Shown: piece after piece, positions 16,831-25,223 of the stretch
Layout of the letters: each line of letters starts with the position of its first letter
Position numbering within the stretch: the stretch's first letter is position 1
Assembly: GCF_008973665.1 (NCBI RefSeq)
Contig: NZ_WACP01000002.1
Location: 372,001 to 436,000, forward strand
From: Paenibacillus tengchongensis
Lineage (GTDB): Bacteria; Bacillota; Bacilli; Paenibacillales; Paenibacillaceae
Reading direction: 5' to 3'
DNA length: 64,000 bases
Translations under genes and position numbers: made by a program
Notes under the pieces: generated by a model
Told to the model about the DNA's origin: nothing
Database searches by the model: none
Seen by the model: the letters and a program-made list of their open reading frames with translations, nothing else

Positions 16831-19137
16831 ATGGGCACACCCGAGATTGCTCTTTCGGTAAGGAGCCTTGTGGAGTATGTATACAGCAGCGGAAGCCTGG
16901 AATCCGGTTTCCGCAGTGCAGCAGCACTGGCGGAAGGGACGCGGATTCACCAGCATATCCAGCGGCAGTATAAGGAAGGGGACAGCAAGGAGGTCTATCT
17001 GAAGACGGAAATTCCGTATGAGGAGCTGATCTTCCGGATCGACGGGCGCTGCGACGGCCTGCTGACCGCCGGGGACGGGACGGTAACGGTGGAGGAGATT
17101 AAATCGACGGCCGGACCGGTGGATCAGCTTGCCGAAGGTAAAGAAGTGCATTGGGCCCAGGCGCTGATGTACGCCTACATGCTGTCGCTGGAGCGCGGGC
17201 TGCCCTCGGTACAGATCAAGCTTACCTACGTCCAGCGCGGAGGGGAGCAGCAGCGGAGCTTATACCGCACAGCCTCGGCGGAGGAACTGGCGGAATTCGC
17301 CATGCAGACCGTAGCGGGTTATGTTCGTTACGCCCGGCTGATGGTCCGCCATAGCGCGGAGCGGGACGGCAGCATCCGGGAGCTGGCGTTTCCGTTTCCC
17401 GCCTACCGCCAGGGGCAGCGGCATTTCGCCGCCGCCGTGTATAAATCAATCGCAGAGGGGGTCAACCTTTTCGCCCAGGCTCCGACAGGCATCGGCAAGA
17501 CGATGTCGACGCTCTTCCCGGCGGTGAAGGCGCTCGGGGAAGGCAAAGCGGGCGGACTGTTCTATCTGACGGCAAAGACCGTCAACCGCCTGGCGGCCCA
17601 GGACGCGCTCCGCCTTCTGCTGCGCAGCGGATTGCGGCTGCATGCGATCACCATCACAGCCAAGGAGAAGGCCTGCTTCCGCGAGGAGGGGCTGTGCAGC
17701 AACGACTTCTGTCCGTTTGCGGAAGGCTATTACGACCGCGTCAATGCCGCGGTGCTGGACATGCTGGAGCATGAGACGCTGATGACCCAGGAGACCATCG
17801 CCGGATATGCCCGCAAGCATGAAGTCTGCCCGTTCGAATTCTCGCTTGATGCCGCCTACGCCTGCGATGCGGTAATCTGCGATTACAATTATATCTACGA
17901 TCCGCGCATCAGCCTCAAGCGGCTGGCGGAGGAACGGAAGCGGCGGACGGTGCTGCTCGTGGACGAGGCGCATAACCTCGTTGACCGTGGCCGCGAGATG
18001 TATTCGGCTTCGCTGACCAAAGCGCCGTTCCTGGCCCTGCAGCGCCGCTACAAGACGGCGAACAAGGGACTGAGCGGTGCTGCCAAGGCGGTGAACGGCT
18101 GGTTCATTGCGCTGCGCAAAAGCTGCGGAGAAGAGGGCAAAGGCGAGTGGCGGGAATATCCGGAGGAATTGCCGGCGCTGCTGGAAGCATTTGCTCTGGA
18201 AGCGGAGCAGGAGCTGGTCGCGCCTTCTTCAGCCCCGCCCGAAGGCGAGGAAGAGGAAGCAGGGCTGCTGGACACCTACTATGCGGTGCTTGGTGTGCAG
18301 CGCACCTTCAAGACCTATGATGAGCGGTATGTCACTTATGCCGAGGTGCGGGGCGGCGATGTCTATTTCAAGCTGTTCAACCTCGACCCCTCTCACCTGC
18401 TGCAGCAGATGGGCAAGGGCTTCCGCAGCCAGATTCTGTTCTCCGCCACGCTTACGCCCCTGTCCTATTACCGGGAGATGATCGGTGCGGGTGAAGCGGA
18501 CTACAGCCTGAGCGTGCCTTCCCCGTTCCACCCGGAGCAGTGGCAGGTATCCGTCATTCCGGTCTCCACCCGTTACCGGGACCGGGGAGACTCGTTGCTC
18601 CCGCTCAGCGATGCGCTCAAGGGAATGACAGAGCGCAAGGGGAATTATCTCGTGTTCTTCCCCTCCTATGCTTATTTGCGCAGCGTCTTCGAGGTATTCA
18701 CGGAAAAATATCCGCAGGTGCGCACGATTGTTCAGAGCACGGGCATGAAGGAACATGAGCGCGAGGAGTTCCTCGCCGCCTTCTCCCCGGATAACGCCGA
18801 GACGCTGCTTGGGTTCGCGGTGCTCGGCGGCATCTTTGCCGAAGGCGTCGACCTGCCGGGCGACCGGCTGAACGGCGTAATGATCGTGGGCGTCGGCCTG
18901 CCCCAGGTCGGGCTGGAGCGCGAGATTCTCCGCCAGTATTTTCAGGAGCAGGGGAAGAACGGTTTTGACTATGCTTATGTCTATCCGGGCATGTGCAAGG
19001 TGCTGCAGGCCGGGGGCCGGCTGATCCGCAGCGAAACCGATAGCGGGACGATTGTGCTGGCCGATGACCGCTTCCTGCGGCAGCCTTACATGCAGCTGCT
19101 TCCCGAGGAATGGAGCCGCTATCATCGGCTGATGTAA
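16831..19137 (+). CDS. RecB-like nuclease fused to an XPD/DinG-like Fe-S helicase
   Basis: 768 residues. The N-terminal 150 residues carry a PD-(D/E)XK pattern: Asp75 in GRCDG, Glu89-Ile-Lys91 and a QALMY (QxxxY) motif, as in RecB/Cas4-type nucleases. A superfamily 2 helicase follows: Walker A APTGIGKT (217-224), DEAH (378-381) and, between them, four Cys (282, 289, 294, 333) placed like the Fe-S cluster of XPD and DinG. The C-terminal motifs include QSTGMKEHER and AGGRLIRS. Such proteins unwind DNA 5' to 3'; the nuclease suggests repair or processing of flaps. ATG 16831 has GGAGGCGG upstream. No nuclease or helicase partner is adjacent. Confidence 0.85.
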   Translation: MGTPEIALSVRSLVEYVYSSGSLESGFRSAAALAEGTRIHQHIQRQYKEGDSKEVYLKTEIPYEELIFRIDGRCDGLLTAGDGTVTVEEIKSTAGPVDQLAEGKEVHWAQALMYAYMLSLERGLPSVQIKLTYVQRGGEQQRSLYRTASAEELAEFAMQTVAGYVRYARLMVRHSAERDGSIRELAFPFPAYRQGQRHFAAAVYKSIAEGVNLFAQAPTGIGKTMSTLFPAVKALGEGKAGGLFYLTAKTVNRLAAQDALRLLLRSGLRLHAITITAKEKACFREEGLCSNDFCPFAEGYYDRVNAAVLDMLEHETLMTQETIAGYARKHEVCPFEFSLDAAYACDAVICDYNYIYDPRISLKRLAEERKRRTVLLVDEAHNLVDRGREMYSASLTKAPFLALQRRYKTANKGLSGAAKAVNGWFIALRKSCGEEGKGEWREYPEELPALLEAFALEAEQELVAPSSAPPEGEEEEAGLLDTYYAVLGVQRTFKTYDERYVTYAEVRGGDVYFKLFNLDPSHLLQQMGKGFRSQILFSATLTPLSYYREMIGAGEADYSLSVPSPFHPEQWQVSVIPVSTRYRDRGDSLLPLSDALKGMTERKGNYLVFFPSYAYLRSVFEVFTEKYPQVRTIVQSTGMKEHEREEFLAAFSPDNAETLLGFAVLGGIFAEGVDLPGDRLNGVMIVGVGLPQVGLEREILRQYFQEQGKNGFDYAYVYPGMCKVLQAGGRLIRSETDSGTIVLADDRFLRQPYMQLLPEEWSRYHRLM

Positions 19138-19192
19138 GCGCGTATAATTAAAGCAGATTTTTTAATCTATGAAACCTCAGGAGGTACGGGAG

Positions 19193-20161
19193 ATGACACT
19201 GAATATCGGGTTGGTAGGGACAGGCTGGTTCTCCAAGGTGCATGCCGATTTGCTGGCGGGAATGGACGATGTCCGGCTTAAGGCGGTGTGCGGCAGCAGC
19301 AAGGAGAAGGGCGAGCAGCTTGCCCGCAATTACGGGGCTTCCGGGTACGGGGATATTGTGGACATGCTGGATGCCGAGAAGCTGGATGCCGTATATGTCT
19401 GTGTGCCTCCGCAGTCGCATGGGGCCATTGAACGGGCGCTGATCCGCAGGGACATCCCCTTCTTCATCGAGAAGCCGCTGGCGGCAACTACTGAAATCCC
19501 CGCCAGTCTGCTGCAGGAAATCAAGGAACGCAATCTGCTGACCTCGGTCGGCTATCATTTCCGCTATCAGAACAACGTCCGCCGGCTGAAGGAGACGCTG
19601 GCCGGAGACAAGGTGGGCATGATCGTCGGCCAATGGATGGGCGGCATGCCGGGGGTGGCCTGGTGGCGCAACCAGGAGCAATCCGGCGGGCAGTTCACGG
19701 AGCAGACGACCCATATCGTCGATCTGCTGCGTTATCTTGCCGGAGAAGTGACGGAGGTCTACGGGCTGTTCGGCAACCGTGTGATGCATGAAGCCCATGA
19801 GAATGTGACGGTGGCCGATGTCGGTACCGTCTCGCTGAAGCTTGCGAGCGGCATCGTGGCCAATATCTCCAACACCTGTGTCCTGCCGGACGGAGTGGGC
19901 CGCATCGGGCTCAGCTTCTACAATGAGGCGGGATTGCTTGACTGGAATCCCGACCGGCTCCTGGAAGTACGCAAAGGCGACAGCACGGAATACGCCAATG
20001 AGGGTAATCCCTACGCAGCGGAAAGCGAAGCCTTCCTGCACGCTGTGCGGACAGGCGACCGTTCGCGCATCCTCAGCGACTACGAAGACGGGTACAAGAC
20101 GCTGAAGGTGACCTGCGCCGCCTATGAGTCATCCCAAAGCGGGCTGCCCGTAAAAATTTAA
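19193..20161 (+). CDS. Gfo/Idh/MocA-family oxidoreductase
   Basis: 322 residues. The Rossmann start is NIGLVGTGWFSKVHADLL, the family Lys is in FIEKPLAAT (near residue 94), and the central domain contains GGQFTEQTTHIVDLLRYLAG, where His may take part in catalysis. It probably acts on a sugar or cyclitol with NAD(P). I chose ATG 19193 because AGGAGGT sits 7 bases before it; the in-frame ATG 19169 has no RBS. It lies 55 bases after the helicase gene on the same strand but looks functionally unrelated. Confidence 0.88.
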   Translation: MTLNIGLVGTGWFSKVHADLLAGMDDVRLKAVCGSSKEKGEQLARNYGASGYGDIVDMLDAEKLDAVYVCVPPQSHGAIERALIRRDIPFFIEKPLAATTEIPASLLQEIKERNLLTSVGYHFRYQNNVRRLKETLAGDKVGMIVGQWMGGMPGVAWWRNQEQSGGQFTEQTTHIVDLLRYLAGEVTEVYGLFGNRVMHEAHENVTVADVGTVSLKLASGIVANISNTCVLPDGVGRIGLSFYNEAGLLDWNPDRLLEVRKGDSTEYANEGNPYAAESEAFLHAVRTGDRSRILSDYEDGYKTLKVTCAAYESSQSGLPVKI

Positions 20162-20162
20162 C

Positions 20163-20246
20163 CCTACAAAGTGACGAACAGCTCTGAAGCCGATTCCGGG
20201 TACTTTGCGGGGACCCCAAAGGCAGTCCTACAAAGTGACGAACAGC
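20163..20246. repeat. 20-bp direct repeat pair
   Basis: CCTACAAAGTGACGAACAGC occurs at 20163-20182 and again, without mismatch, at 20227-20246. The pair sits in the short gap between two convergent genes. Function unknown. Confidence 0.75.
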
Positions 20247-20251
20247 CCCTG

Positions 20252-20294
20252 CAAAAAAAGACCCGCCGGATCAGCGGAGCTGACCGGACGGGTC
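20252..20294 (-). terminator. Terminator of the cidAB-type operon
   Basis: On the minus strand GACCCGTCCGGTCAGC pairs imperfectly with the segment before GGGTC, and a run of seven T follows. Confidence 0.75.
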
Positions 20295-20316
20295 CTGCGG
20301 CCCAAGCGGGAACGGC

Positions 20317-21000
20317 CTAGTGGAGGAAAACCGCGAGCAGCGCCGGCGCCAGTCCGATGGAGAACAGCGCCGTCAGAATCATCGCGATACTGGAGATGGT
20401 GCCGGTCAGCGAGCTGAGCTCGAAGGCCTTGGAGGTTCCTGTCCCATGCGCGGCGGTTCCCAGCGATACTCCGCGCGCAATTTCGTTGTCAATGCGGAAG
20501 AGGCGCAGGACGGACGGCCCCATCAGCGTCCCCAGGATGCCGGTCAGAATGACGAAGACCGCAGTAATGCTGGGGACACCGCCGATGTTCTGCGAGATGC
20601 TCATGGCGATCGGCGTAGTGACCGAACGAGGTACCAGACTGGTTGCCAGGTCTCCGCTTAAGTGCAGCCATTTGGCCAGCAGCATCGAGGAGAGAACCGC
20701 AGTAACCGTTCCTGTTAGCACGCCTGCCGCAATTTCGGCGGCGTGCTTTTTGAGTACCTTGAAATTTTTATGCAGAGGGATTGCAAAGGCGACCGTTGCC
20801 GGCTGCAGCAAATCGCTCAGCCATTTGCCTCCCGCATTGTAGCTTTCATAGGACGTTCCGGAGAGCAGCAGAATGCCGATCATGATCAGCGGCGTAATGA
20901 TCAGCGGGGAACAATAGATTTTGCCGCTGCGCACGTAGAGCTTTTTGGCCAGAAGATAGACGGCAACGGTTAATCCAAGAAAAAGCAGGCTGTACATCAT
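20317..21000 (-). CDS. cidB: LrgB/CidB-family membrane protein
   Basis: 227 residues, almost wholly hydrophobic, with about six or seven helices. Typical LrgB segments are IYCSPLIITPL, LVPRSVTTPIAM and LGTAAHGTGTSKAFE. LrgB/CidB proteins work with the small LrgA/CidA proteins in murein hydrolase control, autolysis and pyruvate or acetate handling. ATG 21000 overlaps the stop of the preceding cidA-type gene (ATGA), so translation is coupled. The divergent LysR gene makes the cid assignment more likely than lrg. Confidence 0.9.
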   Translation of the reverse strand: MMYSLLFLGLTVAVYLLAKKLYVRSGKIYCSPLIITPLIMIGILLLSGTSYESYNAGGKWLSDLLQPATVAFAIPLHKNFKVLKKHAAEIAAGVLTGTVTAVLSSMLLAKWLHLSGDLATSLVPRSVTTPIAMSISQNIGGVPSITAVFVILTGILGTLMGPSVLRLFRIDNEIARGVSLGTAAHGTGTSKAFELSSLTGTISSIAMILTALFSIGLAPALLAVFLH

Positions 21001-21368
21001 AAGCCCCGACGCTCCTTTATGCGGTAAATGGCTCCTGTAAGCACACCGGAGCAGGCCATAACGGCAAAGGTTCCGACCACGACCACCGCCAGCACCTGGA
21101 GGCCGTCGGCTTCCAGCAGACGGGTGTATTTCATGACCCCGATGGCGGAAGGTATAAAGAAGAGCAGCAGCTCGGCCAGCAGCCAGGAGGCGCCGGCTTC
21201 CACCCAGCTCAGGCGGACGATGCCGCTCTCCAGCAGGAGGAATAATAAGATCATCCCGATAATGCTACCGGGAATCGGAATATGCAGATAAGGGGTCAGA
21301 GCGTTGACTGACATGGAGAATACGGTGAGTCCGGCGATCTGCAGCAAGCCCTTGGCAATGTTGTTCAT
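20997..21368 (-). CDS. cidA: CidA/LrgA-family holin-like protein
   Basis: 123 residues with four membrane helices and the family segments IPGSIIGMILLFLLL and FFIPSAIGVMKY. CidA and LrgA are small holin-like membrane proteins that oligomerise. It is the first gene of a two-gene operon with the LrgB-type gene and is transcribed divergently from a LysR regulator. B. subtilis has the same arrangement (ywbH-ywbG with ywbI/cidR), where expression follows glucose metabolism and acetate. Confidence 0.9.
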   Translation of the reverse strand: MNNIAKGLLQIAGLTVFSMSVNALTPYLHIPIPGSIIGMILLFLLLESGIVRLSWVEAGASWLLAELLLFFIPSAIGVMKYTRLLEADGLQVLAVVVVGTFAVMACSGVLTGAIYRIKERRGL

Positions 21369-21385
21369 AAGGCTTCGCTCCTTTC

Positions 21386-21435
21386 ATTGTATTGAAAGTT
21401 TACAATAATTATTTTCATGAGTAAAATGAATAATA
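21386..21435. promoter_or_regulatory. Probable CidR operator region between cidAB and cidR
   Basis: Two dyads are visible in the 111-base gap: ATTGTA-N9-TACAAT at 21386-21406 and an AT-rich palindrome around TTTCATGAGTAAAATGAA at about 21412-21430. The first fits the T-N11-A pattern of LysR sites. Confidence 0.5.
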
Positions 21436-21479
21436 GGAATAGTTGATATTCTATTTGTCTATAGATAGGGGCGTTAAGA

Positions 21480-22388
21480 GTGGATATCCGCCAGTTGCAA
21501 TACTTTGTGCAGACAGCCAGAATGGGCAGCTTTTCCCGGGCCGCCGAATCGCTGTTTGTCTCCCAGCCGACCATCAGCAAGATGATCCGGGGACTGGAGG
21601 AGGAGCTCGGCGCGGATCTGTTTTTCCGCGAAGGTAAGAGCATCAGGCTGACGGATGCCGGCGAGATTCTGCTGCTTAAGGCGCAAAATATCGTGGAATC
21701 GTTCGCCAGTCTCTCCTCGGAACTGGATAGCCTGCGCGAGCTGCGGCGGGGCCATATCCGGATTGGCCTGCCGCCTATGGTCGGGGCGAGCTTCTTTCCG
21801 GCGGTCATCGGAGAGTTTCACCGGATGTATCCGGAGGTGACCATCCGTCTGCATGAGGACGGCTCCAAGAAAGTGGAAGACGATGTGGAGAGCGGGCTGC
21901 TGGATATCGGCGCCATTGTGCTGCCGGCGGATGAAGCGAAGTTTCACTGCTTTACCTTCGTGGAAGAGAAGCTGCAGCTGCTGGTCCCTGCAGGCCACCG
22001 CCTGGCAGGAGCCAGCGTTGCCGCCCTGGGAGAATTGGCCGGGGAAGAGTTTGTGCTCTTCCGCGAGGACTTTGCCCTGCATGACCGGATTATTACCGAA
22101 TGCGTCAAGGCGGGCTTCCAGCCGAAGGTCGTCTATGAAAGCTCACAGTGGGACCTGATCAGCAAGATGGTCGCCGCCGGGATGGGCATCGCCCTGCTGC
22201 CGGAGACGATCTGCCGCGAGATGGATCCTTTGCGGACGGCGGTAATTCCGCATACCCAGCCGGTCATTCCCTGGGAGCTGGGCATGATCTGGCGCAGGGA
22301 CCGCTATCTCTCCTTTGCCGCCCGCGAGTGGATCTCTTTTGCAATGAAGGTGCTGGGTGAACGTTATTTGCCCCGGGCGGAGAGCTGA
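21480..22388 (+). CDS. cidR: LysR-family transcriptional regulator, CidR-like
   Basis: 302 residues. The N-terminal helix-turn-helix is classical (MDIRQLQYFVQTARMGSFSR, then SQPTISKMIRGLEEELG), followed by a periplasmic-binding-protein-like effector domain. It starts at GTG 21480 with AGGGG about 9 bases upstream. Its divergence from cidAB supports a CidR role: activating cidAB in response to acetate or overflow metabolism. The effector is inferred from B. subtilis and Staphylococcus CidR, not visible in the sequence. Confidence 0.88.
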   Translation: MDIRQLQYFVQTARMGSFSRAAESLFVSQPTISKMIRGLEEELGADLFFREGKSIRLTDAGEILLLKAQNIVESFASLSSELDSLRELRRGHIRIGLPPMVGASFFPAVIGEFHRMYPEVTIRLHEDGSKKVEDDVESGLLDIGAIVLPADEAKFHCFTFVEEKLQLLVPAGHRLAGASVAALGELAGEEFVLFREDFALHDRIITECVKAGFQPKVVYESSQWDLISKMVAAGMGIALLPETICREMDPLRTAVIPHTQPVIPWELGMIWRRDRYLSFAAREWISFAMKVLGERYLPRAES

Positions 22389-22503
22389 CAAGGACAAAAC
22401 GCGCACCGTTTCGACGACATTTTTTTCTTTTTTTTGAAAAATTGTTTTTTGGCATCACCCGTTATGATAAAGGGAGAAAGCTGAATGAGGCAGGTGACTG
22501 ATC

Positions 22504-22749
22504 GTGAAAGTATACCAACCTTCGCGGGAACAAGGTAAATGTGATTACAGAGAGGACGAGCTGTTCGTAACCATAGAGAGTCTTAGAAGCCAACTGCTGG
22601 AGGTAGCCCAGGAGCGGAGTCTCAGCGACAACGCCGTGCTGGAATTAAGCCAGCGGCTGGACGGCTACATCGTGCTGGCCCAGAACAAGATGATGGAGAA
22701 CCTGCGCGGCCGCAAGCGCGGCATCAGAGGCAAAGCCCTGATCCAGTAA
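22504..22749 (+). CDS. Spo0E-family aspartyl-phosphate phosphatase
   Basis: 81 residues. The central helix pair has the family signature SQRLDGYI (SQxLDxxI), near residues 52-59. Spo0E-type proteins dephosphorylate Spo0A-P and so delay sporulation. It starts at GTG 22504 with AGGCAGGTGA upstream. The C-terminus is basic (RGRKRGIRGK). It is a single gene ended by a terminator. The gap before it contains a near match to a Spo0A box (CGTCGAA, minus strand, near 22411), which would suit feedback, but one base differs from the core. Confidence 0.85.
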   Translation: MKVYQPSREQGKCDYREDELFVTIESLRSQLLEVAQERSLSDNAVLELSQRLDGYIVLAQNKMMENLRGRKRGIRGKALIQ

Positions 22750-22787
22750 TGGTCTGCAAATCCCCAATTAGACAAGCCTCTTGAGAT

Positions 22788-22812
22788 AGGCCCCACTGGT
22801 TGGGGCTCTTTT
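22788..22812 (+). terminator. Terminator of the Spo0E-type gene
   Basis: GCCCCA (22790-22795) and TGGGGC (22801-22806) form a stem with a 5-base loop, followed by TCTTTT. Confidence 0.8.
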
Positions 22813-22945
22813 ATTTGGGCAAAATACCGTTACCGGTTCTGTAAAACTTGAGAGCGCATTCATCAATTGACAATGCAGGTAGCCGAAATTATAATTAGGA
22901 AGCCTAATTAATAAAGTGTTTAATAATTTGCTACCCTAAGTAAAA

Positions 22946-23470
22946 ATGGAGGTGGGACACATTGGAGTAAGCAGGGGCGGAAACGACGACAATCCAGTCG
23001 CACGCAGGCTGATCGCCATGATGAGACGGATGCACAAGGCGCAGTGGAAGCATACTGCCCAGGGGCACAAGCCTAGTGAAATGACTTTAATGATATGTCT
23101 TGCCAATCAGGCGGAGTTCTCGGACGAAGGGCTTAAAGTATCCGGAATCAGCCGCATTCTCGGCCTGACCCCGCCCACCGTGACCCAGTTGGTCAACAGT
23201 CTGGAAGCCAAGGAAATGGTGCGGCGGCACGCCGATCCGCTTGACCGCCGCGTGGTGCGCATTAAATTGACGGAGGGCGGAGAAGCTGTGACTTTAAGGG
23301 TCAAGCAGAGCAGGGATGAGATGATGAACAGGCTGGTGACGCATCTCGGTGAACAGGACAGCATCAAGCTGGCCGATCTGCTGCTGAAGGTCTATGACTT
23401 CATCAAGGATAATCGCCCGCCTGATTTTGATGACCGGTTACCGAAGAACGGAGATGAGAAATTTGATTAA
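22946..23470 (+). CDS. MarR-family regulator of the adjacent ABC exporter
   Basis: 174 residues. The winged helix has SGISRILGLTPPTVTQLVNSLE and the wing DPLDRRVVRIKLTEGG. Its end overlaps the first ABC exporter gene by 17 bases, so it probably represses this multidrug-type operon and is released by a substrate. The start is unclear: ATG 22946 lies upstream of and inside a strong GGAGGTGG (22948-22955) that is well placed for a rare in-frame ATT start at 22961. I give the ATG coordinate; the shorter form would lack five residues. Confidence 0.85.
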   Translation: MEVGHIGVSRGGNDDNPVARRLIAMMRRMHKAQWKHTAQGHKPSEMTLMICLANQAEFSDEGLKVSGISRILGLTPPTVTQLVNSLEAKEMVRRHADPLDRRVVRIKLTEGGEAVTLRVKQSRDEMMNRLVTHLGEQDSIKLADLLLKVYDFIKDNRPPDFDDRLPKNGDEKFD

Positions 23471-25223
23471 ATTGTTCAAACAATTGGGTCCTTTCAAGCT
23501 GTCGATTGCGGCGGTGCTCATTCTGGTGTTCCTGCAATCCATGGGCGATCTGTACCTGCCGACGCTGATGTCCGACATTGTCGACAAGGGGATTGTCCAT
23601 GGAGACCGTGATTATATCTGGAAGATCGGCGGCTATATGCTGCTGGTAGCGGGCGGCGGGGCGATTTGCTCGGTGCTCGTCAGCTTTCTGTCGGCCAAGG
23701 TGGCCGCAGGGTTCGGGAAGAACACCCGAGAGCGGATGTTCAAGCATGTGGAGAATTTTACGCTGCAGGAATTCGACAAGCTGGGCACAGCTTCGCTGAT
23801 AACCCGCACGACCAATGATATTACCCAGATCCAGGTCGTCCTGACCATGATGCTGCGGATGATGGTCGGCGCTCCGATGATGATGATCGGCGGGATCATT
23901 ATGGCGATCTCCGAGGATGCCAAGCTATCGCTGATCTTTGTGGTTGTCCTTCCGGTGCTGGTCGGCACGATTGCCATTATCGGCACGAAAGGGCTGCCGC
24001 TGTTCAAGGCGATCCAGACCAAGCTGGATACGCTGAACCGGGTGCTGCGCGAGCATCTGACCGGTATCCGGGTCATCCGTTCGTTCAACCGGATCGAGCA
24101 TGAGAACAAGCGGTTTACTGCTGCAAACGGCGATTTGACCGAAACAGCGATCCGTGTCAACAAAGTGATGGCGGCTCTGATGCCGGTCATGATGATTGTC
24201 ATGAACTTCTCGATGATCGCGATTCTGTATTATGGCGGTATCCGGATCGGCGACGGCAACCTGCAGGTCGGCTCACTGATGGCCTTCATTCAATATGCGA
24301 TGCAGATCATGTTCTCCCTGCTGATGGTGTCGATGATGTTCGTCCTGATTCCGCGGGCGTCCGCCTCGGCGCTGCGTATCAATGAAGTATTCGACATGCA
24401 GCCGGAGATCAAGGATCCTTCCGTGGCAGCAGTGGCGGCTGCGCAAAATAAAGCCAATGAAGAAGGACACGAAGGCCACCGGGGCTACGTCGAATTCGAC
24501 GATGTCTCCTTCTCCTATCCGGGAGCGGAGCAGGCGGCCCTCCGGGGAATCAGCTTCAGCGCCCGGCCCGGTGAGACCACGGCAATCATCGGCGGTACCG
24601 GCTCAGGGAAGTCGACGCTGCTCAGCCTGATTGCGCGATTCTATGATGTGGGCGAAGGCACCGTGCGGGTGGATGGAGTCGATGTCCGCGAGATGACACA
24701 GGAAGAGCTGCGGCAAAGAATCGGCTATGTCCCGCAGAAGGCGGTGCTCTTTACCGGCACAATCAATGACAATATCCGCTACGGCAAGGATGATGCCACC
24801 GAAGAGGAGATCATTCATGCCGCCAAGGTGGCCCAGGCCTACGATTTCGTCTCAGCGATGAAGGACGGCTTCAATTCGGAGATTGCCCAGGGCGGCACCA
24901 ACGTCTCCGGGGGGCAGAAGCAGCGGCTGTCCATCGCCCGCGCCCTGATCCGCAAGCCGGAGATTTACCTGTTCGACGACAGCTTCTCGGCGCTTGATTT
25001 CAAGACCGACGCCAAGCTCCGCGCTGCGCTCAAGGGAGAGACAACCGATGCCACTGTGCTGATCGTCGCCCAGCGGGTCAGCACGGTGATGGATGCCGAC
25101 CGGATCATTGTGCTGGATGAAGGCCGGATTGCCGGCATGGGTACCCATCAGGAGCTGATGGAGAACAGCGAGGTGTACCGCGAGATTGTATCCTCGCAGC
25201 TGTCAGAGGAGGAAATAGCATGA
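23454..25223 (+). CDS. Heterodimeric ABC exporter subunit, degenerate ATPase site
   Basis: 589 residues: six membrane helices (to about residue 310), then a nucleotide-binding domain with Walker A GGTGSGKST, signature VSGGQKQR and Walker B LFDDSFSALD. The catalytic Glu after Walker B is Asp, which marks the degenerate half of heterodimeric exporters such as BmrC/D or LmrC/D. Together with the next gene it should form a multidrug exporter. ATG 23454 overlaps the MarR gene, and its stop overlaps the next start (ATGA), so all three are coupled. The drug range cannot be predicted. Confidence 0.92.
   Translation: MRNLIKLFKQLGPFKLSIAAVLILVFLQSMGDLYLPTLMSDIVDKGIVHGDRDYIWKIGGYMLLVAGGGAICSVLVSFLSAKVAAGFGKNTRERMFKHVENFTLQEFDKLGTASLITRTTNDITQIQVVLTMMLRMMVGAPMMMIGGIIMAISEDAKLSLIFVVVLPVLVGTIAIIGTKGLPLFKAIQTKLDTLNRVLREHLTGIRVIRSFNRIEHENKRFTAANGDLTETAIRVNKVMAALMPVMMIVMNFSMIAILYYGGIRIGDGNLQVGSLMAFIQYAMQIMFSLLMVSMMFVLIPRASASALRINEVFDMQPEIKDPSVAAVAAAQNKANEEGHEGHRGYVEFDDVSFSYPGAEQAALRGISFSARPGETTAIIGGTGSGKSTLLSLIARFYDVGEGTVRVDGVDVREMTQEELRQRIGYVPQKAVLFTGTINDNIRYGKDDATEEEIIHAAKVAQAYDFVSAMKDGFNSEIAQGGTNVSGGQKQRLSIARALIRKPEIYLFDDSFSALDFKTDAKLRAALKGETTDATVLIVAQRVSTVMDADRIIVLDEGRIAGMGTHQELMENSEVYREIVSSQLSEEEIA

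Noticed and set aside
16633..17151. 172-residue open frame on the minus strand
   Set aside because: Overlaps the nuclease part of the helicase fusion and has no motif.
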